A program made the translations under genes and the position numbers. A DNA stretch of 64,000 bases from a bacterium. GTDB lineage: Bacteria; Vulcanimicrobiota; Vulcanimicrobiia; Vulcanimicrobiales; Vulcanimicrobiaceae. Below are positions 24,909-33,738 of the stretch, piece after piece (the first letter of the stretch is position 1; each line of letters begins with the position of its first letter). Location: NCBI GenBank assembly GCA_021805775.1, contig JAJZED010000002.1:86390-150389 (forward strand), in the 5' to 3' direction. The notes beneath the pieces are model-generated. The model saw only the letters and a program-made list of their open reading frames with translations, did no database searches and was not told the origin of the DNA.

Positions 24909-25856
24909 ATGCCGATCAATCGACCTGCTGCCTTTACGCTCGATGCACGTTCGCTCTCCGCCGCGACGAAGACCGATCAGATCCTCGAGAGTTTCGACAA
25001 ACTTCAACTTGGAAATATTCTCGAGATTCGCGAAGAGGGCGACCCGCGGGCCTTACGTAACGAGCTCACGCAATTGCGTCCGGGGCGTTTTTCGTGGGAC
25101 GCGCGCAATCTCGGAGGAAATCGCTGGACGCTGCGGCTCGAGCGAATCGACGAACACGCCGACGGCGAGGCTTTCCTCGAACACGTCTCGCAATTTAGCG
25201 ATGCAAAAGCTTCGACGGTGAAAGAACTCGCCGGACAGTTAAGCGAGCGATCTTTTAAGTCCGGCGACACGATCTTCGACGAAGGCGAACTCTGGCCGTA
25301 TCTCGGCATCGTCAAGAGCGGGAAGGTTATCTATACCCTGCTCTCTCCCGACGGCAAGACGCATACCATCGGCGAGCGACTCACGCACGATACGCTCAAC
25401 GAGAGCGGCACCTTCGACGGCGGCGGCGCGACCACGCGGGCCGAAGCGCTCACCGATGCAACGATCGTTACCATTCCAAGCGAAGCGGTCATCCATGCTT
25501 GTCGCAACGATGCCGAGCTCGCACTCGGATTCCTCATCGGATCGTCGCAAGCGCGCCGACGCTCGATCGACACGATCGCCGATCTCGCCTTCGCACACGT
25601 CCTACAGCGCGTATCGAAGTTTCTTCTCGGATACGCGCGCACGTCGGTTGGCATGACGCGCGGGCTTCCCGGCGTCGAGAATCTCTCGCAAGCGCAGATC
25701 GCCGCAGCTGCCGGAACCGTCCGCGACATGGCCGCACGCGCACTTCTCCGCTTGAAAAACGCGCACGCGGTCGAGTTAGACCGCGGGCGCGTAAAAGCAA
25801 TCGATCGCGCGCGCTTAGAGGCGTTCGCGCAGAACGTTCAGGCCCCGCCGGTCTAG
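24909..25856 (+). CDS. CRP/FNR-like regulator with N-terminal DUF2249-like domain
   Basis: Predicted transcription factor of 315 residues. Residues 10-75 (LDARSL, then TDQILESFDKLQLGNILEI) match the DUF2249 pattern, a small domain linked to redox or nitrogen oxide proteins. Residues about 100-225 form a cyclic-nucleotide-binding-like sensor barrel (FKSGDTIFDEGELWPYLGIV). The last 90 residues carry a winged helix (LSQAQIAAAAGTVRDMAARA). No FNR-type cysteine cluster was seen. It is divergent from the thiolase gene and overlaps the convergent coiled-coil gene by 4 nt. Confidence 0.75.
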   Translation: MPINRPAAFTLDARSLSAATKTDQILESFDKLQLGNILEIREEGDPRALRNELTQLRPGRFSWDARNLGGNRWTLRLERIDEHADGEAFLEHVSQFSDAKASTVKELAGQLSERSFKSGDTIFDEGELWPYLGIVKSGKVIYTLLSPDGKTHTIGERLTHDTLNESGTFDGGGATTRAEALTDATIVTIPSEAVIHACRNDAELALGFLIGSSQARRRSIDTIADLAFAHVLQRVSKFLLGYARTSVGMTRGLPGVENLSQAQIAAAAGTVRDMAARALLRLKNAHAVELDRGRVKAIDRARLEAFAQNVQAPPV

Positions 25857-26419
25857 CTTACCACCTCGACCGCTTCGACTGCCTCGGGCGCCTGAGCATC
25901 GAAAGCCAGGCGCTTGTTTTGTGCCGCCGCATCGGCGAGTGGATCGTTGCCGGGCGAGGCCGCAACGCTCGGCTGGGGAAGGCGCCCGGCGAGCGCGTCG
26001 CGCCCCTTTCGCACCGATGCAAGCGCCCCACCGAGTCGGCCTTCGAGTTCGGCGAGCATTTGCTCGGCGTAGTGGTCGGCTCCCTCGCGTACTTTTTTTG
26101 CGCGCTCTTGTGCATCGCGCAAGACGGCCTCGGCCGTTGCGCGCGCGCGCCGCACGATCTCGTGTTCGTCGAGCAATTCGTCGTGTTTCGCCGAGGCCTC
26201 GGCGAGCATCGCTTCGGCACGTTCCTGAGCATCGCGGACGAAGAGATCTCCGTCGCGAGCGATGACTTTCGCCCGGCCGATCTCATTCGGCAACGAATCC
26301 CGAATCTTATCGATGAATTCGTCGATCCGTTCGGCCGAAAGGACGCGATAGCCGGCCGGCAACCACAGCCCTTCCCGAACGTATGCGTGGAGCTTCTCGA
26401 GAACGCGTTCAACCGACAT
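25853..26419 (-). CDS. Coiled-coil protein of unknown function downstream of coaD
   Basis: Not firmly recognised. It has 188 residues. The first 50 residues are a compact head (VLEKLHAYVREGLWLPAGYR). The middle, about residues 55-135, is a long alanine- and charge-rich helix likely to form a coiled coil (RDAQERAEAMLAEASAKHDE and onward). The tail is unstructured. This layout resembles small DivIVA-like or ATP-synthase-b-like proteins. It lies 2 nt after the coaD stop and is surely co-transcribed with coaD and rsmD. Confidence 0.6.
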   Translation of the reverse strand: MSVERVLEKLHAYVREGLWLPAGYRVLSAERIDEFIDKIRDSLPNEIGRAKVIARDGDLFVRDAQERAEAMLAEASAKHDELLDEHEIVRRARATAEAVLRDAQERAKKVREGADHYAEQMLAELEGRLGGALASVRKGRDALAGRLPQPSVAASPGNDPLADAAAQNKRLAFDAQAPEAVEAVEVVS

Positions 26420-26421
26420 TA

Positions 26422-26922
26422 TTACCCTCCGTTTCGATGCGAACGTTCGTTGCGTTTGGTGGACATCATGCGTAGCACGGGCTCGGGGACCAGACCGCTC
26501 ACGTCCCCTCCGAGAAAAAACACTTCTTTGACGATACTCGAGCTTACAAACGAAAACCGCTGATCGGACATAAGAAAGAGCGTGTCGACGTCGGAGAGCG
26601 TCCGATTCATTAAAGCAGTAGCCATCTCGCTCTCGAAATCCGAGACGACACGCAGCCCTTTTACGATGACATCGACCTTTTCGGCGCGCACGTAATCGGC
26701 GAGCAATCCGCGAAAATGGCAGACGCGGACATTCTCCAAATGCGCGACGGATTCGCCGAGCATGCGCTCGCGTTCCTCAAGCGTAAACATCGGATGCCGC
26801 TTTTGCGGATTGACGACGACGGCAACGAGAAGCTCGGCAAACGCATGCGAAGCCCGCTCGATAACATCGAGGTGTCCGTTCGTCGGCGGATCGAACGAGC
26901 CTGGATAGATTGCGCGAGTCAC
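26422..26922 (-). CDS. coaD: Pantetheine-phosphate adenylyltransferase CoaD
   Basis: Fourth step of coenzyme A synthesis: adenylation of 4'-phosphopantetheine. The protein has 166 residues, normal length. The nucleotidyltransferase motif is YPGSFDPPTNGHLDVI. RGLRVVSDFESEMA (with valine in place of the usual arginine) and a C-terminal SSSIVKEVFFLGGDVSGLVP match the family. GTG start. It lies between rsmD (12 nt gap) and the coiled-coil gene, a common rsmD-coaD arrangement. Confidence 0.96.
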   Translation of the reverse strand: MTRAIYPGSFDPPTNGHLDVIERASHAFAELLVAVVVNPQKRHPMFTLEERERMLGESVAHLENVRVCHFRGLLADYVRAEKVDVIVKGLRVVSDFESEMATALMNRTLSDVDTLFLMSDQRFSFVSSSIVKEVFFLGGDVSGLVPEPVLRMMSTKRNERSHRNGG

Positions 26923-26934
26923 GCGAGGACGAGC

Positions 26935-27486
26935 CTAGCCGTTGTCGGGTTCGAAAAACGCGAGAGCGACATCGCCGTACACTTCTTCTCGTACCCCGCG
27001 ATACCCCGGTATCGTCGGCAAAATTCGCTTCGCGCTATGCTCGTAGATCACGAGCGCGCCCGGTGCGAGGAGCCCGCGCTCGACCATCAGTCGAAACGCC
27101 TGGAGAGGGACAGGATCTGCATACGGCGGGTCCATGTAGACGAGATCGAAGGGGCCGGCGACCCGATAGAGCGCGCGCTCGACCGGTGCGGCGACGATCG
27201 CATACGCGGGCGCGCTTAGGCCGAAGCTCTCTGCGGCCGCTTCGATCGCCAACGCCGTCTCGCGGTGCCCCTCGACGCTGACGACGCGCCCCGCTCCGCG
27301 CGAGGCTGCTTCGAAACCGATCGCTCCGGTCCCGGCGAAGAGATCGAGAAACGCGGCTCCGGCGATGCGAGGAGCGAGGATAGAAAAGAGCGACTCCTTG
27401 ACCCGTCCCGGCGTCGGGCGCACGTTCGGACCCTTTGGAGATTTGAGCTTACGGCTGTTCAGGGCGCCACCGGTTATTTTCGGCAT
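26935..27486 (-). CDS. rsmD: 16S rRNA (guanine966-N2)-methyltransferase RsmD
   Basis: Methylates G966 of 16S rRNA during 30S assembly. It has 183 residues. ITGGALNSRKLKSP, VRPTPGRVKESLFSIL, the SAM-binding FLDLFAGTGAIGFEAASRGA, and the catalytic YMDPPYADP are all present. It is followed 12 nt later by coaD. A short gap of 52 nt separates it from the upstream phosphatase gene. Confidence 0.95.
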   Translation of the reverse strand: MPKITGGALNSRKLKSPKGPNVRPTPGRVKESLFSILAPRIAGAAFLDLFAGTGAIGFEAASRGAGRVVSVEGHRETALAIEAAAESFGLSAPAYAIVAAPVERALYRVAGPFDLVYMDPPYADPVPLQAFRLMVERGLLAPGALVIYEHSAKRILPTIPGYRGVREEVYGDVALAFFEPDNG

Positions 27487-27538
27487 CGTGCTCTCTTACG
27501 GATGGGGGTGCGGTGAGGTTCAACGTCACGAACGATCA

Positions 27539-28237
27539 TCATACCGCCGGATCGACGAGAAGCGAAGGCAATTCGTCGAGCGAGCGGATCGTCGCGGTCG
27601 GAGGAGGGAGATCGGCGGGGTAGGGTTTGCTGCCGCCGTCGAACCAGATGGCGACGAATCCCGCCTCCAGCGCGCCGGCGATATCGAGGAATGGGTCGTC
27701 GCCGACGTACGCAATCCGTTGCGGCTTTAGGCCCATCGTCGCGGCCAGGAGTTCGAATGCCGACGGATCGGGCTTCCGAACGCCGATCCGTTCGCTGGTG
27801 AGTACGGGGTAAAAGAAACCGATCTGCGCCGCCTTGCGCTCCTGGAGTGGACTGGGGCCGTTCGAAAGTGCGGCGATGCGAAGATTCGCCCGAGCCAGCG
27901 CAGGTAGCGTTCGCCGGAGCGCCGGCATCGGCAAGACCATGCGGGGGACGAGATCGAGAGATCGCTGACGGAACCACGGCGCCCACGCTTCACCGCCTCC
28001 ACCGCCGCAGCGCTCGACAAAACGGCGCAACATCGTTTCGATATCGATATCTTCGTCACGGTAGCGCGAGAGCTCTTCGTCGGCGACGATTCCCGCACGA
28101 TCGAGCGAAAGATGCAGCGGCGAAGCACCGGCATCGATGCGCACGATCAGGTCGAGAAGGGCTACGCGCTCGAGGCGGTTGTCGACCAACAGGGTATGGT
28201 CGAGGTCGAACGCCACGCCGTCAAAGCGAAGCTTCAT
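27539..28237 (-). CDS. HAD-superfamily hydrolase
   Basis: Haloacid-dehalogenase-fold phosphatase of 232 residues. The nucleophile motif is FDLDHTLLVD near residue 10, motif II is ALSNGPSPLQ, the lysine motif is GVRKPDPSAF, and motif IV is YVGDDPFLDIAG. The cap is helical, placing it in the subfamily I group. The substrate is unknown. The ATG at 28237 is chosen because the protein begins just before the first strand. Confidence 0.88.
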   Translation of the reverse strand: MKLRFDGVAFDLDHTLLVDNRLERVALLDLIVRIDAGASPLHLSLDRAGIVADEELSRYRDEDIDIETMLRRFVERCGGGGGEAWAPWFRQRSLDLVPRMVLPMPALRRTLPALARANLRIAALSNGPSPLQERKAAQIGFFYPVLTSERIGVRKPDPSAFELLAATMGLKPQRIAYVGDDPFLDIAGALEAGFVAIWFDGGSKPYPADLPPPTATIRSLDELPSLLVDPAV

Positions 28238-28290
28238 AGAGCGGCTCGTTCGCCGTGGGTATGCCGGCACCTCGACCGCCGCGCGGCGAG

Positions 28291-28323
28291 AAAAGGCCCT
28301 CGCGTCGGATCGACGCGAGGGCC
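28291..28323 (-). terminator. Terminator after M16 peptidase gene
   Basis: Perfect 12-bp stem GGCCCTCGCGTC with its complement, loop of five, followed on the minus strand by TTTTCTC. It lies 26 nt beyond the peptidase stop and separates it from the phosphatase gene. Confidence 0.88.
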
Positions 28324-28348
28324 TCGGGAGAGCGGCTCTCGGTCGCGC

Positions 28349-31009
28349 CTAGCGCGGACCGGGGCCGGTTACGACGCGGACGAAATCCTTCGGGCGCACC
28401 CACTTCGCGACCGCCGCCCGCACTTGTGCCGGCGTCGTCGCCAATTCTTGGCGCGCTTCGATGATATTTTCGTCGAGCGGCAAGCCTTCTTGCGCGTACC
28501 CGAGCAAGAGGTTGGCAACGCCGCCATAGGATTGTTGCCGTACCGGAATGAGGCCCAGCAAGAGCGCTTTTGCACGCAGCAAGCGATGCGCGCCGAGTTG
28601 ATGCTGCTGGAGCTGTTCGATATCGGCAACGATCTGTTGCTGTGCCGGAACGATATTCTGCGGGTTCGACCCGTAGCTTATCGTGAAGACCGAACGGTGC
28701 TTCTCGATGTTAAATTGCGATCCGACGTAATAGACCCAACCATGGATCTCGCGCAGATCGTGGTAGAGCATCGAGCTATAGAATCCACCGGTCAACACGG
28801 TATTTGCAAGTTGCAGAGGCGCGTAATCCGGATTCGAGCGACCGAAGGCCATCGTCTGTGCCAACATCGTCGACGACTGCACGCGTCCGGTCGCCGGTAC
28901 GACCGCCGCGGCCGGAGGATTGTTGGGCTGTGCGGCGAGATCGGTCTTCGGTTTCGGACCGACCGCTTTCCAGGCTCCAAAGTAGCGTTCGACGAGAATC
29001 TTCGCGCGCAGCGGAGTGATATCGCCGACGATCGCGATCGTCGTGAGATCGGGACGATAGGCCGCTTGGTAGTAGTTGCGAAGATCGGCGAGGGTGAGCG
29101 CACGGATTGAAGCGGGCGTCGCATGACGCTGCGTCGGATCGCCGGCCGGGTAGAGCAGTTTTTGGAGTTGCTCGCCGGCGAGCGTATCGGGAGCGTTTTC
29201 CGCTCCGAGGATCGCTCCGAGCGCCTGTTGCCGAACCACCGGGAATATCGCCGCCGGGAGCAGCGGATGCAACTCTTCATCGGCGAGCAGTTGCATGCCG
29301 CGAGCGACGCGATCCGAGAGGACGTCGAGTGAAAACTCGGTCCCGACGCTGACGTTGGCCGCGATCTTATCGAGCTGCGCCTGATAGGCGAGCCGATCGT
29401 AGGTCGTGCTGCCGTATCCCATCAGGGTCGCAAGAACGCCGCCGACTCCCGACTGCCCCTTCGGTTCCTGAAGCACCGAGGTATTATCGATCGAGCCGCG
29501 CAGAACGACCGTTTTGCTGAGTTTGCTGGGAACGACGATGACGCGAAGACCGTTCGGAAGCGTAAAGGTCGTTGGGTGCACGGTCTCCGGCGGAACCTTC
29601 AGGTGCGCGAGAATGTCGTTCGCCCACGAAGGCAGCGCCTCGTGCTTGGTCGGCGGGATGGAATTGTTTTCTTTCGCCGGGGCGCCGGTTCCCATCGAAA
29701 TTTTCCCGGAGTTGCTCGGAACGGCATAGGCGAGAATCGAGGTTTTATAGGTCAGATAGCGACGCAACACGCGATTGACTTCCGCCGTGGTCACGTGCTT
29801 GTAGGCGGAGATCATTTGGTTGGGCGAACGAAGCCCTTGCACCGTGAGCGCCGTCGACCACGCGAATGCGAGGTTAGCGATATTGTTGTATTGGAACGAT
29901 GCCTGCGCGACTTCACGGCGAATCGATGCGCGCACCAATGCCGCCGGAACGCCGTTCTTTTTATAGCCTTCGATAACCGCTTTCATTTCGGCGGCGATGG
30001 TCTGCGGCTTAACGGTCGGAGCGACGGCTGCAAAGAGGAAGCCGCCCGAGAGCTTCGGATGGTTGTCGCTCTGGAAGCCGGTAAAAAGCGCCTTGCCGTT
30101 GGCGGTGAGCGCAAAGAGCGCGCCGCGTTGCGAATTGAGGACATCGGAGGCGATAACCGATGCGGCGTACTCTTTACTATCGTACCCCGGGAAGCGAAAT
30201 GCCTGAGCGACGAGCGTATAGGGCTGGTCGCTGGTCTCGGAGATCACTTGTGCCTTCATCGGCTTGGGCGCCACCTTCGGGCGCGCCGGCAGTTTTGCCG
30301 ACGGAATCGATCCGAACAGTTTTTTCACCATTGCAATCGTCGAATGCGGATCGACGTCGCCGACGATGACGAAGATGGCGTTATTCGGGTGATACCAGGT
30401 ATTGTAAAAATCGATTAACTGCTTGTGGTTGATCTGCGTCGAGAACGTTTTGATCGTCCCGAGGGTGTTATTTCCATAGGGCGTACCGACGTAGACCGCC
30501 TTTTGAATTTTCATCAGCATCCGCGAAATTGCGTTACTGTTATCCTGCGTGACTTCTTGTTCGATAGCTCCGCGCTCTTGGTTCCACTGATTTTGGGCCA
30601 TGAGCAACCCTCGAGCGCGCGATGCTTCAAGGCGTAACGCGACATCGAGATACTGCGAAGGAACGGTGAAGAAATATTGTGTCATTTCAGCTTGCGTGTC
30701 GGCATCGAAATCGCCGCCGGTTAGGCCGATGATTTCGGTAAGCTGATTGGCCGAGATCGTCTTGCTGCCGCGGAACATCATATGTTCGGTCGCATGAGCG
30801 AGACCGTCGAGCGGCTCTTCATTCGAGCCGACTCTGTAATTCATCATTGTCGTCACGACGGGCGCGAGGGTGTCGCGAACGACCACGACGCGAAGCCCGT
30901 TAGAGAGCGTAGTACGCGTGACGTTCGAATCGGCGCGCGCCTGGCCCACGAGGGCGAACCCAAGGGCAAGCGCAGCCGCGAACGCGACGAGCGGGCGAGT
31001 GAATCGCAC
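28349..31009 (-). CDS. Secreted M16 (pitrilysin/insulinase-like) zinc metallopeptidase, two-domain
   Basis: Extracytoplasmic peptidase of 886 residues with an N-terminal signal (LVAFAAALALGFALV, cleavage near ARA). The zinc motif HATEH is at residues 72-76 and the third ligand glutamate is near residue 152 (RGAIEQEV), so the first half is catalytic. The second half (from about residue 470, TFTLPNGLRVIVVPS) repeats the fold without a zinc motif, giving the clam-shell found in single-chain M16B-type proteins. GTG start with AAGGAG 10 nt upstream. It ends in a strong terminator. Confidence 0.93.
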   Translation of the reverse strand: MRFTRPLVAFAAALALGFALVGQARADSNVTRTTLSNGLRVVVVRDTLAPVVTTMMNYRVGSNEEPLDGLAHATEHMMFRGSKTISANQLTEIIGLTGGDFDADTQAEMTQYFFTVPSQYLDVALRLEASRARGLLMAQNQWNQERGAIEQEVTQDNSNAISRMLMKIQKAVYVGTPYGNNTLGTIKTFSTQINHKQLIDFYNTWYHPNNAIFVIVGDVDPHSTIAMVKKLFGSIPSAKLPARPKVAPKPMKAQVISETSDQPYTLVAQAFRFPGYDSKEYAASVIASDVLNSQRGALFALTANGKALFTGFQSDNHPKLSGGFLFAAVAPTVKPQTIAAEMKAVIEGYKKNGVPAALVRASIRREVAQASFQYNNIANLAFAWSTALTVQGLRSPNQMISAYKHVTTAEVNRVLRRYLTYKTSILAYAVPSNSGKISMGTGAPAKENNSIPPTKHEALPSWANDILAHLKVPPETVHPTTFTLPNGLRVIVVPSKLSKTVVLRGSIDNTSVLQEPKGQSGVGGVLATLMGYGSTTYDRLAYQAQLDKIAANVSVGTEFSLDVLSDRVARGMQLLADEELHPLLPAAIFPVVRQQALGAILGAENAPDTLAGEQLQKLLYPAGDPTQRHATPASIRALTLADLRNYYQAAYRPDLTTIAIVGDITPLRAKILVERYFGAWKAVGPKPKTDLAAQPNNPPAAAVVPATGRVQSSTMLAQTMAFGRSNPDYAPLQLANTVLTGGFYSSMLYHDLREIHGWVYYVGSQFNIEKHRSVFTISYGSNPQNIVPAQQQIVADIEQLQQHQLGAHRLLRAKALLLGLIPVRQQSYGGVANLLLGYAQEGLPLDENIIEARQELATTPAQVRAAVAKWVRPKDFVRVVTGPGPR

Positions 31010-31060
31010 GATAGGAGGACTCCTTCAGTTATAGAGGGCGATGGTAAGTTTACCGCTTCG

Positions 31061-33118
31061 TTACGAAGAAAGTTGCAAATCTCGGAGATTTTGTTCGGCG
31101 AGCAGCGCCGAGCGTAGACCGGCGTTCTCGGAAGCCCGTAATTCGGGATCTCGTTCGAAGATCTCGCGTGCCGCGGCCGCGGCGGCCAGAAAGAGCGGGC
31201 GATCGACGATCGGATCGCCGTAGCGCATGCCGCTGCGCCCCGACTGCAGCAGCCCCCCGAGTTGGCCGCCGCCGCGCAGTTCGAGGTCGCGTTCGGCGAT
31301 TGCGAAGCCATCGGTGCTTTCCAGCAGGAAATCGAGCCGTGCGCTCTGCGGGGCGTCGTCGGGGTGAACCAGCACGCAGTAGGATGCTGCGCCGCCGCGC
31401 CCCACGCGGCCCCGCAGCTGATGGAGTTGCGCGAGGCCGTAACGGTGCGCGTCGAGGACGAGCATCACGACGGCATTGGGAACGTCAACCCCGACCTCGA
31501 CGACCGTCGTCGCGACTAACACGTCGATCTCTCCGGCCGTAAAACCTCGCATCGTGCGATCTTTCACCTCGGCACTCATGCGTCCGTGAAGCAACCCGAC
31601 CCGTAAACCCGCGAGCGGACCCGCGGCCGCGCGCGCCGCCTCTTCAACCGCGCCGATCAATCCCGTGCCTTCGTCATCGTCGCTCTCGATCGCCGCACAA
31701 ACGACATACGCCTGTCGCTTCTCCTTCTCTACCCGTTCGCGAATGAAGCGATATGCGCGTTCGAGTCGACTCATCCGTAATACAAAGGTTTCAATCGGCG
31801 TGCGCCCCGGGGGCAATTCGTCGATCGAGGAGATATCGAGCCCCGCAAGCAGCGTTTGCGCGAGGGTGCGAGGAATCGGCGTCGCCGTTAAATGCAGCGT
31901 ATGCGGCGTGCCGCCCTTCGCTCGCAGCCGCGCGCGCTGTTCGACGCCGAAGCGATGTTGCTCGTCAATCACGACGAGCCCGAGGCGCATAAACTCCGTA
32001 CTTTCCGTCAAGAGCGCATGCGTTCCGACCGCCACTGCGGCTTCGCCGCCGGCGAGCTTTCGCAACGCTTCCTTGCGCTCGGAGGCACGCTGGCTACCGA
32101 GTATCGGCTCGACGGCGATGCCGAACGGCATGAGGAGCGGCCCGAGTTTCTGCGCGTGTTGCAATGCCAGCAGCTCCGTGGGCGCCATTAACGCCGACTG
32201 CACGTTATTGCGCGCCGCCACGAACATCGCCGCCGCCGCGACGAGCGTTTTTCCGCTACCGACATCGCCTTGGACCAACCGGTTCATCGGCATAGCACCG
32301 GCGAGATCTCCGACGATCTCATGGATAACGCGGCGCTGCGCAACGGTGAGCGGGAACGGCAAATTTCGTTCGAGTCGATCGATACATTCCTGCGCATCCG
32401 ACATCGCTTCGGCACCGCTTTCGAGCGCCCGAAGCGCGCGGCGACGAAGCGACGCAAACGAGTGCACCAAAAATTCGCCGTAGGCAAAGCGTTCGCGCGC
32501 GCGCTGCGCCCGCTCCGGGCTCTCGGGGGCGTGGATACTCCGATAGGCACTTTCCATCGCATCGTATCCGGCGGCCTGGAGATACGAAGGCGGAATGGGA
32601 TCTGCGGGTGCCTCTGCAAGAAGACGGGGGAAATTCCGCACGATCGCAGCGGCGATTATTTTGCTGCCGAGATCGCGGGCGGCATGATAGACCGGGACGA
32701 GCGCTCCCCGATAGGTTTCGTCAGGGCCAAGAATTCGATACGTACCCGCGCTTATAACGGGGCCCGTCAGCGAACGCTCCACGCGCCCGCGTACGAAGAG
32801 GCGCATTCCATTCTTAAAACGCCCGATAACATAACGATTCCGGCCGATCCATTTCGCACGAAAAGCCCCGCTTTCGTCGCGCAAATCGACTTCGACGATC
32901 TCGAGGTTTCGTACCCGTCGTTCTCGCACTGCGGTCACTATGCCGACGGCATTATCTTCCCCGCCGCGCGCGCCGAGTACGACCGACGGAGTTGCCTCGC
33001 GAAGATCGTCGTACCGAAACGGAAAGTATTCGAGGAGATCGCGCGGCGTCTCGATCTCCAACGCTGCAAACGCAAGCACGCGCTTCGGCCCGATTCCGGC
33101 GAGTTCGCGTAACGTCAT
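31061..33118 (-). CDS. recG: ATP-dependent DNA helicase RecG
   Basis: Branch-migrating helicase that remodels stalled replication forks. It has 685 residues from the ATG at 33118, which overlaps the hisIE stop as ATGA. The wedge domain at the N-terminus is followed by helicase motifs: GDVGSGKTLVAAAAM (I), VVIDEQHRFGVEQR (II), LTATPIPRTLA (III) and QLRGRVGRGG (VI). The end carries the RecG-type GGGQLGGLLQSG and YGDPIVDR segments. The reading frame stays open another 34 codons upstream, inside hisIE, but the short form matches the family. Confidence 0.96.
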   Translation of the reverse strand: MTLRELAGIGPKRVLAFAALEIETPRDLLEYFPFRYDDLREATPSVVLGARGGEDNAVGIVTAVRERRVRNLEIVEVDLRDESGAFRAKWIGRNRYVIGRFKNGMRLFVRGRVERSLTGPVISAGTYRILGPDETYRGALVPVYHAARDLGSKIIAAAIVRNFPRLLAEAPADPIPPSYLQAAGYDAMESAYRSIHAPESPERAQRARERFAYGEFLVHSFASLRRRALRALESGAEAMSDAQECIDRLERNLPFPLTVAQRRVIHEIVGDLAGAMPMNRLVQGDVGSGKTLVAAAAMFVAARNNVQSALMAPTELLALQHAQKLGPLLMPFGIAVEPILGSQRASERKEALRKLAGGEAAVAVGTHALLTESTEFMRLGLVVIDEQHRFGVEQRARLRAKGGTPHTLHLTATPIPRTLAQTLLAGLDISSIDELPPGRTPIETFVLRMSRLERAYRFIRERVEKEKRQAYVVCAAIESDDDEGTGLIGAVEEAARAAAGPLAGLRVGLLHGRMSAEVKDRTMRGFTAGEIDVLVATTVVEVGVDVPNAVVMLVLDAHRYGLAQLHQLRGRVGRGGAASYCVLVHPDDAPQSARLDFLLESTDGFAIAERDLELRGGGQLGGLLQSGRSGMRYGDPIVDRPLFLAAAAAAREIFERDPELRASENAGLRSALLAEQNLRDLQLSS

Positions 33119-33738
33119 CGGTTTGCGCGTTGTAGGAGATGCCTCCCCACGGCGTCGGGATCGATTCCTCGCGCTTCGAGTAAGACGAGCAGATGAAAGA
33201 TGAGGTCGGCCGATTCCCAAACGAGTTCGTCATCGTCGGGATTTTTAGCCGCGATGACGACCTCGGTCGCTTCTTCGCCGATTTTTTTCCCGATGCGATC
33301 GACGCCGTCGCGTAACAGACGCGCGACGTAGGAGCTCTCCGGCTCTGCGTTACGGCGCTGCGCGATCGTCGCTCGCAGATGTTCGACGGCGCGGCGAAGG
33401 TCGCCGGCCGAGGAATCGGGCTCGAGCAAGAGCTGATGAAAACAACTCGCGGCACCGGTATGGCACGCCGGCCCTTGCGGAAGAACGTAATAGCAGAGCG
33501 CATCGCAATCGCAGTCGGTCGCGACCGCCACGACATGCTGCCGATTTCCCGACTGCTCGCCTTTGCGCCAGAGCGTGCCGCGCGACCGACTGTAGAGCAC
33601 GGTACTCCGCGTAGCGAGCGTCTCTTCGAGCGCATGCAGATTCGCCCAGGCAAGGGTCAATAGCTCGCCGCTGCGCGCATCGCAGATGACCACCGGCATC
33701 AGGCCGCGGTCGTCCCAGTTTAATCCGTCGGTTGCCAC
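33115..33738 (-). CDS. hisI: Bifunctional phosphoribosyl-AMP cyclohydrolase / phosphoribosyl-ATP pyrophosphatase HisIE
   Basis: Second and third steps of histidine synthesis in one protein of 207 residues. The HisI half has LNWDDRGLMPVV, SRSRGTLWRKGEQSGN and the zinc cysteines in DCDCDALCYY. The linker GPACHTGAASCF is typical. The HisE half has KKIGEEATEVVIAAKNP followed by ESADLIFHLLVLL. It overlaps hisF by 19 nt and recG by 4 nt. Only these two his genes are in the window. Confidence 0.96.
   Translation of the reverse strand: MATDGLNWDDRGLMPVVICDARSGELLTLAWANLHALEETLATRSTVLYSRSRGTLWRKGEQSGNRQHVVAVATDCDCDALCYYVLPQGPACHTGAASCFHQLLLEPDSSAGDLRRAVEHLRATIAQRRNAEPESSYVARLLRDGVDRIGKKIGEEATEVVIAAKNPDDDELVWESADLIFHLLVLLEARGIDPDAVGRHLLQRANR

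Noticed and set aside
28112-29110. Plus-strand frame of about 332 codons
   Set aside because: Antisense to the M16 peptidase and phosphatase, both with clear motifs.
31011-31025. Hairpin blocking the M16 gene ribosome site (AGGAG/CTCCT)
   Set aside because: Only 2 nt lie between the arms, too few for a loop.
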